NCBI GenBank assembly: GCA_910589135.1
Contig: CAJUSL010000002.1
Location: forward strand, 1 to 28,962
DNA: 28,962 nt
Direction: 5' to 3'
Source: an uncultured Eggerthellaceae bacterium
Lineage (GTDB): Bacteria > Actinomycetota > Coriobacteriia > Coriobacteriales > Eggerthellaceae
Position numbers and translations under genes: made by a program. The notes beneath the pieces were generated by a model. It was given only the letters and a program-made list of their open reading frames with translations. It had not been told where the DNA came from and made no database searches. This document shows positions 14,364-22,960 of the stretch, piece by piece (the stretch's first letter is position 1; each line of letters opens with the position of its first letter).

Positions 14364-15326
14364 ATGGGAACGGGCGAGACGAGGGTTCGGCGGATGCGCC
14401 GCATCGATGCGCATCTGGGCTACCGCAAGGCCGTCGGGATAGCGCTCTGCGGGTTCGCGGCGTTCCTGGCGCTCGTGCTGGCGAGCGGGTGCGCCGCCGA
14501 CGGCGGGCGAGGCGCCGGCGAAGGGCCTGCAGGCGACGAGTTCTCCGTCGCGCCGGCGGATGCGACGGTGCAGCGCGCGATGGTGGCCTACGTCGACGGC
14601 GGCGACGTGCTCTTCGTCGACCAAGACACGCAGACGCCCTACGTCCCCACGCTTCCCGAGGGAGCCTTGCTGGGCATCGACGGGCAGCCGATCGACGCGG
14701 CGCGCCTCGCGGCGGGCAACATCGTCGAGGTCGTCGGCAACGGCATCATGCTCGAGTCGTATCCCGGGCAGTATCCGGGAATCACGCGCATCCAGGTGCT
14801 CGAGGAGGGCACGCCTGCCGACGCCGAGCAGTATGCCGACCTCGTGGACATGGTGTTCTCCGCAACGAGCGCGGACGGCGTCCCGGCGGCGTCGGTGGAA
14901 TACCGAACGGCGCTGGGGCAGGTTTCCCTGGGAATCGACCCCTTCCGGTACGAATTCGCAGCCGCAGGCCCTGACGGCGGGCCGAAGGCGCTGGAAGGCG
15001 ACTACGTCGCCGAGGACGGCGTGCTTGCCGAAGGCACCATGGATGCGATAATCGACGGCGAGACCGCCGCCACGGTGACGTTCACTTCGGCGCCCACCGC
15101 CGTGGAGGTTGTGCGCAGGCCTCTCGCCGACGCGGATGTCGAAGGCAATGCGTCCTCCAAGAAGGCCTTCGCGAAGGTCGACCTTTCGGTCGAGGGCCAG
15201 AAGGTGCCGCGCACGCTCGACGAGGACGGCACGGTCGCGTTCGCGATGGAGCCCGGCTTCGTCTACCTCATCGACGCGGCGTTCGCCGACGGCAATGCGT
15301 CGTATGCGTTCATGGCGCTGTCGTAG
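14364..15326 (+). CDS. Secreted lipoprotein, beta-rich, function unknown
   Basis: A 320-residue protein. The ATG at 14364 follows GGGAGG (14351-14356); upstream in-frame sequence overlaps the slipin gene. Residues 1-35 have basic residues, a hydrophobic helix (ALCGFAAFLALVLA) and a lipobox-like LASGC, so export and lipid attachment are likely. The mature part is beta-rich and acidic; AGNIVEVVGNGIMLESYPGQ followed by PGITRIQVLEEG resembles small OB-like domains found in Firmicutes lipoproteins (from memory). It lies 208 nt after the slipin, with an inverted repeat GTTTCCC/GGGAAAC (14184-14204) between, so it may have its own promoter. A bidirectional terminator follows. Confidence 0.78.
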   Translation: MGTGETRVRRMRRIDAHLGYRKAVGIALCGFAAFLALVLASGCAADGGRGAGEGPAGDEFSVAPADATVQRAMVAYVDGGDVLFVDQDTQTPYVPTLPEGALLGIDGQPIDAARLAAGNIVEVVGNGIMLESYPGQYPGITRIQVLEEGTPADAEQYADLVDMVFSATSADGVPAASVEYRTALGQVSLGIDPFRYEFAAAGPDGGPKALEGDYVAEDGVLAEGTMDAIIDGETAATVTFTSAPTAVEVVRRPLADADVEGNASSKKAFAKVDLSVEGQKVPRTLDEDGTVAFAMEPGFVYLIDAAFADGNASYAFMALS

Positions 15327-15382
15327 GCGAGCGTCTTTCGGTGCAGTCCCCTGACGCAAGAAGAGCGCGTTTCCAGGCGCAA

Positions 15383-15414
15383 AAAAAGAGAGGGCCGCTT
15401 GGCCCCCTCTTTTT
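15383..15414. terminator. Bidirectional intrinsic terminator
   Basis: Stem AAAAAGAGAGGGCC (15383-15396) / GGCCCCCTCTTTTT (15401-15414) with a GCTT loop and one mismatch. A-run on the left and T-run on the right let it stop transcription both ways. It lies exactly between the convergent lipoprotein gene and operon B. Confidence 0.88.
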
Positions 15415-15431
15415 CGCCATGTCGGCATGCA

Positions 15432-16325
15432 CTATAGCAGCGGGGTGGCGACTGGCAGCGGCACGGCCGCGATGACGACCAGGTAGCGCAGCAGGAATCC
15501 GCCGATCAGGACGCCTGCGTCGGACGCGAAGCTGATCCAGTGCGCCAGACGGCTCTTCTCGAATTTCTCGGACGTGAAGAAGAGGAGCCATGTCTCCAGG
15601 ATGGTGGGGCCGACCAGGCCGATGAACACCAGGCCAAGCCAGAACCAGACCGCCCATTCTCCCGCGACCAGACTCATGACGGACTGGTAGCCTGCCTCGG
15701 AATTCGACTGCGTGATGAACAGCAGCGACGCGACGAGCAGCAGTTCGATGATGGGCAGGCAGAAGTGGAACTTCTTCAGCACGCCAACCATGTTGAACTC
15801 GTCTGCGTGGTGGACGATCGAGACGCACAGCACGCTGGCGGCGCCGGTCGAGAGGGCGGACACCAGGAACAGGATGGGCAGGAGCGCGTTGTTCCACAGC
15901 GGGTAGGTGTTGCACACGCCCAGCAGGGCGCCCGTGTAGACGGCAACGCACAGGGCCAGCACCGCGCCGACGTTCTCGAGCCAGCCCGGAACGGGGCGCT
16001 TCAGCAGGTCAAGGACGAGCGCGGCGACGGCCACCACCATGAAGATGCCCAGGAAGACGACGCCCCAGGTCATCACGGATCCGAAGTTGCCCAGAAGGTA
16101 GAAGAAGCGCAGCGGGTTCTGGAAGCCCGCCTCGGCGTCGACCATGAGCAGCACGAGCCCGATGCCGACCGCGATGGGCGCTATGATGTGGCCCACCTTG
16201 CGCATCGTGGTGGCCTCGGGGTGGCGCCAGCTGAGGAACGCTGACGTGGCGAAGGCTCCTGCGCCGACGCCGGCAAGGAAGAGGTACCAGGCAATGATGG
16301 AGCCCCAAATCGGTTCGTAAGTCAC
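15432..16325 (-). CDS. NrfD/PsrC-type membrane anchor of operon B
   Basis: A 297-residue polytopic membrane protein with about eight helices. It starts at a GTG (16325-16323) three bases beyond the stop of the Fe-S gene, whose last codons supply the AGGTGAT ribosome binding site, so translation is coupled. WGSIIAWYLFLAGVGAGAFATSAFL is the NrfD first helix; TGALLGVCNTYPLWNNALLPILF matches the conserved quinone-side segment of the paralogue in operon A (TGILLGAAGSIPLWDTWLLPALF). Otherwise the two anchors are clearly diverged. Expected role: feed menaquinol electrons to the Fe-S subunit at 16330-16875. Confidence 0.92.
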   Translation of the reverse strand: MTYEPIWGSIIAWYLFLAGVGAGAFATSAFLSWRHPEATTMRKVGHIIAPIAVGIGLVLLMVDAEAGFQNPLRFFYLLGNFGSVMTWGVVFLGIFMVVAVAALVLDLLKRPVPGWLENVGAVLALCVAVYTGALLGVCNTYPLWNNALLPILFLVSALSTGAASVLCVSIVHHADEFNMVGVLKKFHFCLPIIELLLVASLLFITQSNSEAGYQSVMSLVAGEWAVWFWLGLVFIGLVGPTILETWLLFFTSEKFEKSRLAHWISFASDAGVLIGGFLLRYLVVIAAVPLPVATPLL

Positions 16326-16329
16326 ACGA

Positions 16330-16875
16330 TCACCTCACATAGAAGATTTTTGCTTTTGTGCGGTCTCCCGCGATGGGCAGGGCGTTCTTCTCCACGATCG
16401 CGCGAGCAAGCTCGCCGTCGGGGTCGTCCAAGTCGCCGAAGACGCGGCACCCGGTGACGCACGCCTCCACGCAGCTGCACGTCTTCGCCTTGCCCTCGAA
16501 GGCCTCGGCCGTGCAGAACTTGCACTTCTCCACGGCTCCGGTGGCCTTGTTGTGCACGCGCACGCCGTAGGGGCATGCCGCCATGCAGTAGCGGCAGCCG
16601 ATGCACTTCTCCTCGTTCACGCGCACCCTTCCGGTGTCGTCGACGTAGGATGCGCCGGTCGGGCACACTCCGACGCAGGGGGCGTCTTCGCAATGCATGC
16701 ACTGAAGCGGGACGGCCTCGATTCTCACGTGCGGGAACTTGCCGGTCTCCCGCTCCTCGTACCTGATGTAGTCCACGTCGCCGTCGAGGCCGTTCTGCCT
16801 CTGGCAGGCGGTGCGGCAGGCGTAGCACCCAATGCAGTTCTTGGTATCGATAAGCATGCCGTAGCGCGTCATCAT
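16330..16875 (-). CDS. Four-cluster Fe-S electron transfer subunit of operon B
   Basis: A 181-residue PsrB/TtrB-like protein. Cysteine groups in order: NCIGCYACRTACQ (C14, C17, C20, C24), QCMHCEDAPCVGVCPTG, KCIGCRYCMAACPYG, and KCKFCTAEAFEGKAKTCSCV then EACVTGCRVFGD. The last group has extra cysteines and ends ACVTGC rather than the more usual ACP. Its ATG overlaps the TGA of the catalytic-subunit gene by four bases (ATGA, 16872-16875); a second ATG follows immediately. No signal peptide is present, consistent with co-export with the Tat subunit. Confidence 0.93.
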   Translation of the reverse strand: MMTRYGMLIDTKNCIGCYACRTACQRQNGLDGDVDYIRYEERETGKFPHVRIEAVPLQCMHCEDAPCVGVCPTGASYVDDTGRVRVNEEKCIGCRYCMAACPYGVRVHNKATGAVEKCKFCTAEAFEGKAKTCSCVEACVTGCRVFGDLDDPDGELARAIVEKNALPIAGDRTKAKIFYVR

Positions 16876-19070
16876 GCACCTACTTTCTTAACCGTGACCA
16901 CGGTCTCCTGGGCCATGGTTCCGCCGTATCCCGGCTCGAGGTGGAACGGCACGAAGTCCATCTGGCTCAGACCCACGCCGTAGGAGAGCTGCTGTTCGGG
17001 AATCATGCGCCCGTAGTGGCTGGGAAGGTACAGCGACGTCGGCTCGATGCGCTCGGTCACCTTGATCTTCGTCCTGCCGGTGAAGGCGTCGGAGGAAATC
17101 TCCACCTCGTCGCCGTCCTCGATGCCCAAGGTGGCGGCGACGTCGGCGTTGATCCAGGGCCGCTCGAGCCCGTACTTCTTGCTGATGGATATCAGCGGCT
17201 TGATGTTCGCGGTCTGCGTGTGGGTGTGGATGGTCTGCTTGCCGCCGACCAGCCTGAACTGCCCCTCTTCGGGCATGACCAAGGGCTCGATCCAGGTCGG
17301 GGATGGGGTGAAGCCGGCCTTCGCGCACGCCTCGCTGGTGAACTGGATCTTGCCGGAAGGCGTCTTCCAGGTGATTTCCTTGCCGGGTTTGTAGGCCTTC
17401 TCCGGGAAGGCCACGATGCCTTCCTCCTGCAGCTGCTCGAGCGACAGCCCCACCGTCGCGAGCTGCGCGTCAGCCAGCTCGTCTACGGTGAAATCGAAGT
17501 ACTGGCCGACGCCGCACGCGCGCCCGAGCTCGGCGAAAATCTCGTCGACGGGCTTCGTTTCGGGGTGAATCTTGTCGAGAACGCGGTCGCGCAAGGCGAC
17601 GACGGGGACCCTGCCGCCTACGAACTCGGGCACTTCGAGGCGCTCGAGGTAGCTGGTGTCGGGCAGGACGTACTGGCATGCCTTGCAGGTCTCGGTCATC
17701 TGGACGTCGATGGCGACCGACAGCTCCGCCTGCCGAACCCACTCGTCGAGCTGCTTCGGGTTGGAGTAGCCGCCCACGCAGTTCGACTGGTAGAAGATTA
17801 CGCCCTTCACCTTGCCTTCGGCGATTTGCTGCAGCGCGAAAGTGGAAACGCCCATGCTGGCTGCCGCCAGCGGGTATTCCGCCGACCCGAGGATCTTCTC
17901 CTTCGGGGCGGGCGGCGCCGCGAAGCGGGGGTCGGTGAGCTTTCCTGCGGACGCGCTGGGATAGAAGATGGCCCCTCCTTCGGCACCCCAGCACCCTAGC
18001 AGCGTGTTGAACAGGCACAGGGCGCGGGCGGTTTCGCCGGAGTTCTTGTGCGAGCAGCCGAAGGCGGCGCGCCAGCCCTGCTCGATGGAAGAGGCCGGGG
18101 CGGCTTCCCACATCTCTTCGGCCAGACGCGTGATGGTCTCGGCGGGAATGCCCGTGATTTCGGCCGCCCATTCCGGCGTGTACTCGGGCAGGCGCGCCGC
18201 CCAGTCCTCGAATCCCACGGTGTTGTTGGCCACGTATTCCTGGTTGTAGGTGCCGCGGCCCACCAGCACGTTCGCCATGGCCAGGACGAGCGCGAGGTCG
18301 GTGCCCGGCTTGATGGGAACCCATTCGTCGGCATAGAGGCAGCTGGCATTGTAGCGCGGGTCGACCATGACGATGCGCGCGCCCTTCTTGCGTGCAGCCT
18401 GCAGGTCATGCAACGAGCCGGGACGGATGCCGTCGGCGTAGCTTCGCCCGAGGAACATGACCATCTTCGCGTTGGCGACGTCGGAGACGAAGTCGCCAAC
18501 GCCGATGGCCTGGGTCATGCCCGAAACCTTGGACATGTTGCACGACACGCCGTGCGTGTAGACGTTGGCGCTTCCCAGGGCGTTCATGAACCGCTTCGTG
18601 TAGTAGCTGCCCGACGGGCGCGGGTCCTGGATGAGCACGAGGGCCTGCGGGCCGTCCTCGTCTATGATCTGCGTTATCTTCTCGGAGATCTCCTTGATGG
18701 CGTCGTCCCAGCTGATTGCCTCGAACGCGCCGGTCTCCGTCCTCTTCAAGGGATTGGTCAGCCGGTCCTCGGAGTATGCGATGGAGGCGTACCCGTAGCC
18801 GCGGGCGCACAAGGTGCCGTCGCAGTAGGGGTGCTCCGGGTCGCCGATCATCGTCATGACCTTCCCGTCCTCCACCGTTGCAGTGAACCCGCACTTGGAA
18901 GAGCAGGAGTTGCACAGCGAATGGACCTGCTTGACCTCCTTTGCTGGCGCGTCGGCATATGCTTGGCGCCAGGCGTCGAAGCCGAGGAAGCCGCCGCCAA
19001 GCAGCGTTGCGGCGGCGGCAACCCCGGTCCCGCCTTGTATGAACCTTCGTCTGGTGATGTCGTGAGACAT
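16872..19070 (-). CDS. Tat-exported molybdopterin oxidoreductase, PsrA/PhsA/TtrA-like
   Basis: A 732-residue catalytic subunit. The Tat signal is ITRRRFIQGGTGVAAAATLL, with probable cleavage near AYADA (38-41). The cluster motif is the regular C53-x2-C56-x3-C60-x27-C88, unlike the x6 form in operon A. C177 in THGVSCNMSKVSG is the probable Mo ligand, as in polysulfide, thiosulfate and nitrate-type enzymes. HTHTQTANIKPL (about 633-644) and the C-terminal cofactor domain (about 620-732) are intact. GGGGAGGAG (19076-19084) is a strong ribosome binding site. The substrate is probably a sulfur oxyanion or other small acceptor, but the sequence alone does not decide this. Confidence 0.92.
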   Translation of the reverse strand: MSHDITRRRFIQGGTGVAAAATLLGGGFLGFDAWRQAYADAPAKEVKQVHSLCNSCSSKCGFTATVEDGKVMTMIGDPEHPYCDGTLCARGYGYASIAYSEDRLTNPLKRTETGAFEAISWDDAIKEISEKITQIIDEDGPQALVLIQDPRPSGSYYTKRFMNALGSANVYTHGVSCNMSKVSGMTQAIGVGDFVSDVANAKMVMFLGRSYADGIRPGSLHDLQAARKKGARIVMVDPRYNASCLYADEWVPIKPGTDLALVLAMANVLVGRGTYNQEYVANNTVGFEDWAARLPEYTPEWAAEITGIPAETITRLAEEMWEAAPASSIEQGWRAAFGCSHKNSGETARALCLFNTLLGCWGAEGGAIFYPSASAGKLTDPRFAAPPAPKEKILGSAEYPLAAASMGVSTFALQQIAEGKVKGVIFYQSNCVGGYSNPKQLDEWVRQAELSVAIDVQMTETCKACQYVLPDTSYLERLEVPEFVGGRVPVVALRDRVLDKIHPETKPVDEIFAELGRACGVGQYFDFTVDELADAQLATVGLSLEQLQEEGIVAFPEKAYKPGKEITWKTPSGKIQFTSEACAKAGFTPSPTWIEPLVMPEEGQFRLVGGKQTIHTHTQTANIKPLISISKKYGLERPWINADVAATLGIEDGDEVEISSDAFTGRTKIKVTERIEPTSLYLPSHYGRMIPEQQLSYGVGLSQMDFVPFHLEPGYGGTMAQETVVTVKKVGA

Positions 19071-19162
19071 GTGTTCTCCTCCCCATGTGTCTCGCTTGCA
19101 TGTTTCGTGGGTCGTCCCTGCGTGCTCCTCCCTCCCCCTCTTCGGAAAGCTTCAACGCGCGT

Positions 19163-19849
19163 CTAATGCGGACGCACGGCGATCGATCGAATGTCCAGGA
19201 TGGCGTCAACGATGGCCAGGTGGAAGCGTGCGTCGTCGAGGCCGAGCAGCCTTTGGCGAAAGCTGGAAAGCCACGCGAGGCGCTCGACCAGGAACTGTCG
19301 GACGGCGCCCGTTGCGCCCTCCTCCAGCAGGTATGCGAGAACCTCCAGCTCGCACGAGAGATGATCGGGGTACTCGAGAAACAGGCCGGCGGGGCTGAGG
19401 CCCAGCGAGGCGGCCAGGTCGCGCATGTATGCGGCCGGCTCCGCGCCGTAGAAACCCTTCTCCTCGACCGGGTCGAGGCCTTGCGTGGTGCGGTTCGCGT
19501 ACAGCGATTCGACGGGCATCGCGGACTGTTGGGGCAGCCCTCCGACGAAGTGGCGGTTCGAAAACCGCGTCAAGGCGTCGTGGTCGGGCGGCTTGAACAA
19601 GGCCGCCGTCTCCTCGAGGCTCAGGGATTCCGTCAGGGACGGCTTGGAGCGGAAGGGGCGGCGGGGAGCGTCGGGGTCGATGCCGTGCTCGAGAAGCCCG
19701 CGGAGCACGAGGACGAAATCCGCCCACGCGCGATCGGAGGCTATGCTGCGCCACTCCTCTTCGGAAGGCGGGGCAAAGCAGGCGGCCATGATGGCGAAGG
19801 CGTCCGGTTCTCTTACCACATCGACTCCATTCCGAGGGACGTGTGCCAT
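19163..19849 (-). CDS. TorD-type chaperone of operon B
   Basis: A 228-residue protein (218 if the GTG at 19819, which has GGAG five bases upstream, is the true start; the ATG at 19849 has no clear ribosome binding site). Family marks: PVESLYANRTTQGLD (the P-x-E-S-x-Y turn), FLEYPDHLSCELEVLAYLL (the P-D-H-L-x2-E-L-E motif) and FLVERLAWLSSFRQRL. It comes first in operon B, 92 nt before the catalytic subunit, so chaperone is made before its client. In operon A the chaperone is last. Confidence 0.88.
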   Translation of the reverse strand: MAHVPRNGVDVVREPDAFAIMAACFAPPSEEEWRSIASDRAWADFVLVLRGLLEHGIDPDAPRRPFRSKPSLTESLSLEETAALFKPPDHDALTRFSNRHFVGGLPQQSAMPVESLYANRTTQGLDPVEEKGFYGAEPAAYMRDLAASLGLSPAGLFLEYPDHLSCELEVLAYLLEEGATGAVRQFLVERLAWLSSFRQRLLGLDDARFHLAIVDAILDIRSIAVRPH

Positions 19850-20071
19850 GCAAGCAGGGTAGAGGCCGCGAAGGCTGCGCTGTCGTCTGATTGAGATGCT
19901 TTGCGGGGATTCTTTTCGCGGCGGATGAAAGATGGGGCATATCCTCTCAAAGAGACGACAAGGCATTCGGGAAAAGGTTTATGCTGTATCAGATGCCAGG
20001 GGCGATGCGGGCGCGATTGCGGCGAACGCATTTGTCCTCGTTCAGACGAGGAAGGCGGCTGAGGACCCGGT

Positions 20072-21616
20072 TTGGCAGACATTCTCGAGCACACTCGCAT
20101 ATCCCAGTGCCTGAAGGCCGCGGCGTTGCCCTCCCTGGGGCTGGGCATCGCGTTTCTGGGGTGGCATCTTGCCACCTACAGCGAAATCTGCGGACCGAAG
20201 AGCACCCTGCTGGCAGACCGGGCGTCGCTGGCGACCGTCGTCCTTTTCGGCCTGGCCGTGGTCGTCCTTTACAAGAGCAGGGTCGCCCTAAGCAACCGGT
20301 TCGCCGCATCGCTTATGGCGGTGGGTATCGTCTTGCAGGCGATCGCGTTCGTGCTCATGGGCGTCCTGAGCCTGCTGGGGTTGTGCACCGCGGCGTTGAA
20401 GCTCGTCCTGTCCAGCGTTCTCATGGCGGCCACGGGGGTCGTGTTGGCCGGTTGGCTCAGGAAGGCGCGCCGGCTTTCCCCGGTTGCCGTCACGGCATAC
20501 GTCTTCCTCGCCCTTGCCATGAACGGCGCGCTTCTGTTCTGCCTTCGCCTGCTGCCGCCGGAAGCCTGCGCTATCCTGGCCGGGGCCCTCATGTTGGTGC
20601 AGTTTCCCGTCGGCGCGCTGAAGGACGGTCTCGGTGCAGGCGGCGACGGTTTTCCAGAGAATGCCCCGGAGGGCCGCGCTCTGCTCGGAAGCATGTTGAC
20701 GAACCCGCGGTTTCTGGCTACGTCCGTCTTGGGCCTGTTCGCAATCATCTTGGTGTCCGGGTTTCTCTGCGGCTTCCCCGACGACGTGTACCGGCCTCTC
20801 GGGCTTTGGGGCAACGCGGCCCTGTTTCTGATCACCGCAGCGATAAGTCTCGGGGTGGTGGCATCGACGGTGCGCCACCGCGAAAAGGTCATGATGGTGG
20901 GCATCTGGATCATCTTGGAGCTGCTGGCCGGCATCACCTTGGTGCTGTACACGGGCCTGCACGAGAACCTGGTGGCCGGCGCGGTCGTCTCTGAGGCGCT
21001 GAACAACGTCATGATGGCCGCGGTGTGGTACTTCACCGTCCTGCTGATGGGGTCGGGGTGGCGCGATCCTCTGTACTACGGTTGCGCGTCGTGGGTCATA
21101 TGGTTCGGGGCGCACGACCTGGGCCGCTTCCTGCTGTTCGTGCTGCCCGTGGGAGGCGACAGCCACTTCACGGGCTCGGTGATCAGCCTGCTCCTGCTGA
21201 TCTCCACGCAGATCGTCCTGGTCAAGCTGCTGGGCGTCGAACGCTCGCTGGGCGAGGGGCTTTCGTCGGACGCCGCAGGCGCATCCGCAGGCGGCGAGGG
21301 CGCGGCATCGAGCACCGAGGTTCCCAACGTGCTGGAACGCTTCCTCGGGTTGGACGACGCGAACGCCGCAGGCGATGGGCGCGCAGGCTCCATCCACGAG
21401 CAGGCCAGCAGGATGGGGAGGCAGTTCCTTCTGTCCGACCGCGAGACGGAGGTGCTTGCGCTGTACGCCATGGGGCACACGCAGAAGCGCGTCGCGGAGG
21501 AGCTGTACATCTCTCCGACCACTGCGCATACGCACATCACGCGGATCTACTCGAAGACGAACCTCCACTCGCGCCAGGAGCTTCTCGACTTCATGTCCAG
21601 CAACTACGGCTCGTAG
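20072..21616 (+). CDS. Membrane-bound LuxR-type transcription regulator
   Basis: A 514-residue protein with about twelve hydrophobic helices (residues 15-395), a polar linker rich in Ala, Gly and Ser (about 400-450), and a C-terminal LuxR/FixJ helix-turn-helix (454-514): LSDRETEVLALYAMG, then AEELYISPTTAHTHITRIYSK. This fusion of a transporter-like membrane part to a DNA-binding domain is common in Eggerthella relatives and is usually found beside the reductase operons it controls. It begins with a rare TTG (20072), with GAGG at 20061-20064; no in-frame ATG occurs before residue 82. It is divergent from operon B, so control of that operon by a sensed compound is inferred. Confidence 0.9.
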   Translation: MADILEHTRISQCLKAAALPSLGLGIAFLGWHLATYSEICGPKSTLLADRASLATVVLFGLAVVVLYKSRVALSNRFAASLMAVGIVLQAIAFVLMGVLSLLGLCTAALKLVLSSVLMAATGVVLAGWLRKARRLSPVAVTAYVFLALAMNGALLFCLRLLPPEACAILAGALMLVQFPVGALKDGLGAGGDGFPENAPEGRALLGSMLTNPRFLATSVLGLFAIILVSGFLCGFPDDVYRPLGLWGNAALFLITAAISLGVVASTVRHREKVMMVGIWIILELLAGITLVLYTGLHENLVAGAVVSEALNNVMMAAVWYFTVLLMGSGWRDPLYYGCASWVIWFGAHDLGRFLLFVLPVGGDSHFTGSVISLLLLISTQIVLVKLLGVERSLGEGLSSDAAGASAGGEGAASSTEVPNVLERFLGLDDANAAGDGRAGSIHEQASRMGRQFLLSDRETEVLALYAMGHTQKRVAEELYISPTTAHTHITRIYSKTNLHSRQELLDFMSSNYGS

Positions 21617-21688
21617 CGGGCGCAGCAGCGGGGCCGCACGACGACGCCTTTCGTCCCTGTCGTTGCATGGCGAGACGTCCTTCGACGC

Positions 21689-21716
21689 AAAAAAGAGGGA
21701 GCCACGTGGCTCCCTC
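21689..21716 (-). terminator. Intrinsic terminator of the tRNA-Ala transcript
   Basis: A perfect 11-bp stem GAGGGAGCCAC (21695-21705) / GTGGCTCCCTC (21706-21716). On the minus strand it is followed by six T (complement of 21689-21694). It lies 9 nt beyond the tRNA 3' end and may also slow transcription from the LuxR gene. Confidence 0.85.
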
Positions 21717-21725
21717 CGATGTTTC

Positions 21726-21801
21726 TGGTGGAGACGATGGGACTTGAACCCACGACATCCACGTTGCGAACGTGGCGCTCTCCCAACTGAGCTACGCCCC
21801 C
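21726..21801 (-). tRNA. tRNA-Ala (anticodon CGC)
   Basis: Read on the minus strand, 76 nt including an encoded CCA end fold as a standard cloverleaf: acceptor GGGGGCG / CGTCTCC, D-stem GCTC/GAGC, anticodon stem CCACG/CGTGG with loop TTCGCAA (anticodon CGC, reads GCG), T-stem GTGGG / CCCAT with TTCAAGT loop. The G3-U70 wobble pair, the main identity mark for alanyl-tRNA synthetase, is present, and A73 precedes CCA. It lies 65 nt after the Veg-family gene and could be transcribed with it. Confidence 0.96.
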
Positions 21802-21866
21802 AGATGTGCCGCCGAAGCGAACCTGATTATTCTACACCAAAGGCGGCCGGGTAGGGAAGGAGTCAT

Positions 21867-22220
21867 TTACGAAAGGACGCGCTCTTCCTCGTCGTGGAAC
21901 AGCTTGACGTTCTCGGGAAGCGGCTCGGGGTCGGGGTCGTCGGCCTCGATGAACTCCCCGAAGATCGGCTCGCCGTCCTGCGACAGCTCGACCATGCCGG
22001 TGAGGATGTCGGCGAACTGGAACGAATGGCGCGCCTTCGCCCCGCGCTTGCGCTCGACCTCCATGATGAACAGACGGGGATGAACCTGCGTGAGGACGCC
22101 TTCGTTCTCGACGATCTTGGAGCGCCCCATGTTCGCACGCACCTTGATGCGGCTGCCCACGAAGTCGTTCAGCGTGTCGTGGATGGAATCGACGATGCCG
22201 GCCTGTTTGACCAAGTCCAT
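21867..22220 (-). CDS. Veg-family protein
   Basis: A 117-residue protein if started at the ATG at 22220, which has AAGGGG eight bases upstream; an in-frame ATG at 22262 adds 14 residues and is possible. The core IHDTLNDFVGSRIKVRANMG, RSKIVENEGVLTQVHPRLFIMEV and FQFADILTGMVELS follows B. subtilis Veg closely in pattern (L-D-x-x-L-G-x-R-(L/I)-x-x-(K/R)-A-N-x-G-R; S-Y-x-D-(V/I)-L-T-x-x-V-E-L). Veg stimulates biofilm matrix genes in Bacillus; its role in actinobacteria is not known. The acidic tail (about 85-117) is extra compared with Bacillus Veg. The tRNA-Ala gene lies just downstream. Confidence 0.82.
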   Translation of the reverse strand: MDLVKQAGIVDSIHDTLNDFVGSRIKVRANMGRSKIVENEGVLTQVHPRLFIMEVERKRGAKARHSFQFADILTGMVELSQDGEPIFGEFIEADDPDPEPLPENVKLFHDEEERVLS

Positions 22221-22384
22221 ATGGAAGACCCCTTCGAAATCGAGCGTGCTTTTCGCCGACATGGTAACACCTTGGGGGTGAGCGGTCTATTTACGGCAGC
22301 GAACGGCATGGCAGGTATATACTTCTAGCCTATATGTGAAACGCGTGTGAGCGCAATATGAAGAGCATCTGGTTAGGAGCAACC

Positions 22385-22957
22385 ATGTCTGCATTCGCAA
22401 TAGTCCTCATAGTGGTCGTAGCTATCGTCGCGATCTTGGCGGTCGCGCTGATCAGCATGTACAACAATCTGGTGAAGCTGCGCAACCGCGCGGACAACGC
22501 ATGGGCGCAAATCGACGTGCAGCTGCAGCGCAGGCTCGACCTGGTCCCCAACCTGGTGGAGACCGTGAAGGGCTACGCCAGCCACGAGAGCGGCACGCTG
22601 CAGCGGGTCATCGAGGCGCGCACCGCGGTCATGGGGGCGAAGACGCCCGAGGGGAAGATGGAGGCGGACAGCGCGCTCACCGGAACCCTGAAAAGCCTGT
22701 TCGCCGTGGCCGAGGCCTATCCCGACCTGAAGGCGAACGCCAACTTCCAGCAGCTTCAGACCGAGCTTTCCCAGACCGAGGACAAGATCAGCTACATGCG
22801 CCAGAGCTACAACGACACGGTCATGAAGTACAACACGGCCATCGAGACGTTCCCGGGCGTCGTGTTTGCGGGCATGTTCCACTTCGAACGCCGCGACAGC
22901 TTCGACGCCGAGGCCGTCGCCGACGTGGCTCCGCAGGTCTCCTTCTCGCAGGAGTAG
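22385..22957 (+). CDS. LemA family protein
   Basis: A 190-residue protein. The ATG at 22385 is preferred over 22358 because TAGGAG (22374-22379) precedes it. It has one N-terminal membrane helix (IVLIVVVAIVAILAVALI) and then the LemA coiled-coil core: YNNLVKLRNRADNAWAQIDV, QLQRRLDLVPNLVETVKGYA, SHESGTLQRVIEAR, and the end motif YNTAIETFPGVVFAGMFHF. LemA proteins sit in the membrane with the helical bundle on one side; function is poorly defined. The next gene, a DUF2207 membrane protein three bases on, is its usual partner. Confidence 0.94.
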   Translation: MSAFAIVLIVVVAIVAILAVALISMYNNLVKLRNRADNAWAQIDVQLQRRLDLVPNLVETVKGYASHESGTLQRVIEARTAVMGAKTPEGKMEADSALTGTLKSLFAVAEAYPDLKANANFQQLQTELSQTEDKISYMRQSYNDTVMKYNTAIETFPGVVFAGMFHFERRDSFDAEAVADVAPQVSFSQE

Positions 22958-22960
22958 CGC

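Noticed and set aside
21689..21866. tRNA-Ala as an integration site of a mobile element
   Set aside because: No integrase gene or repeated tRNA end was seen nearby, and both sides are ordinary chromosomal genes.
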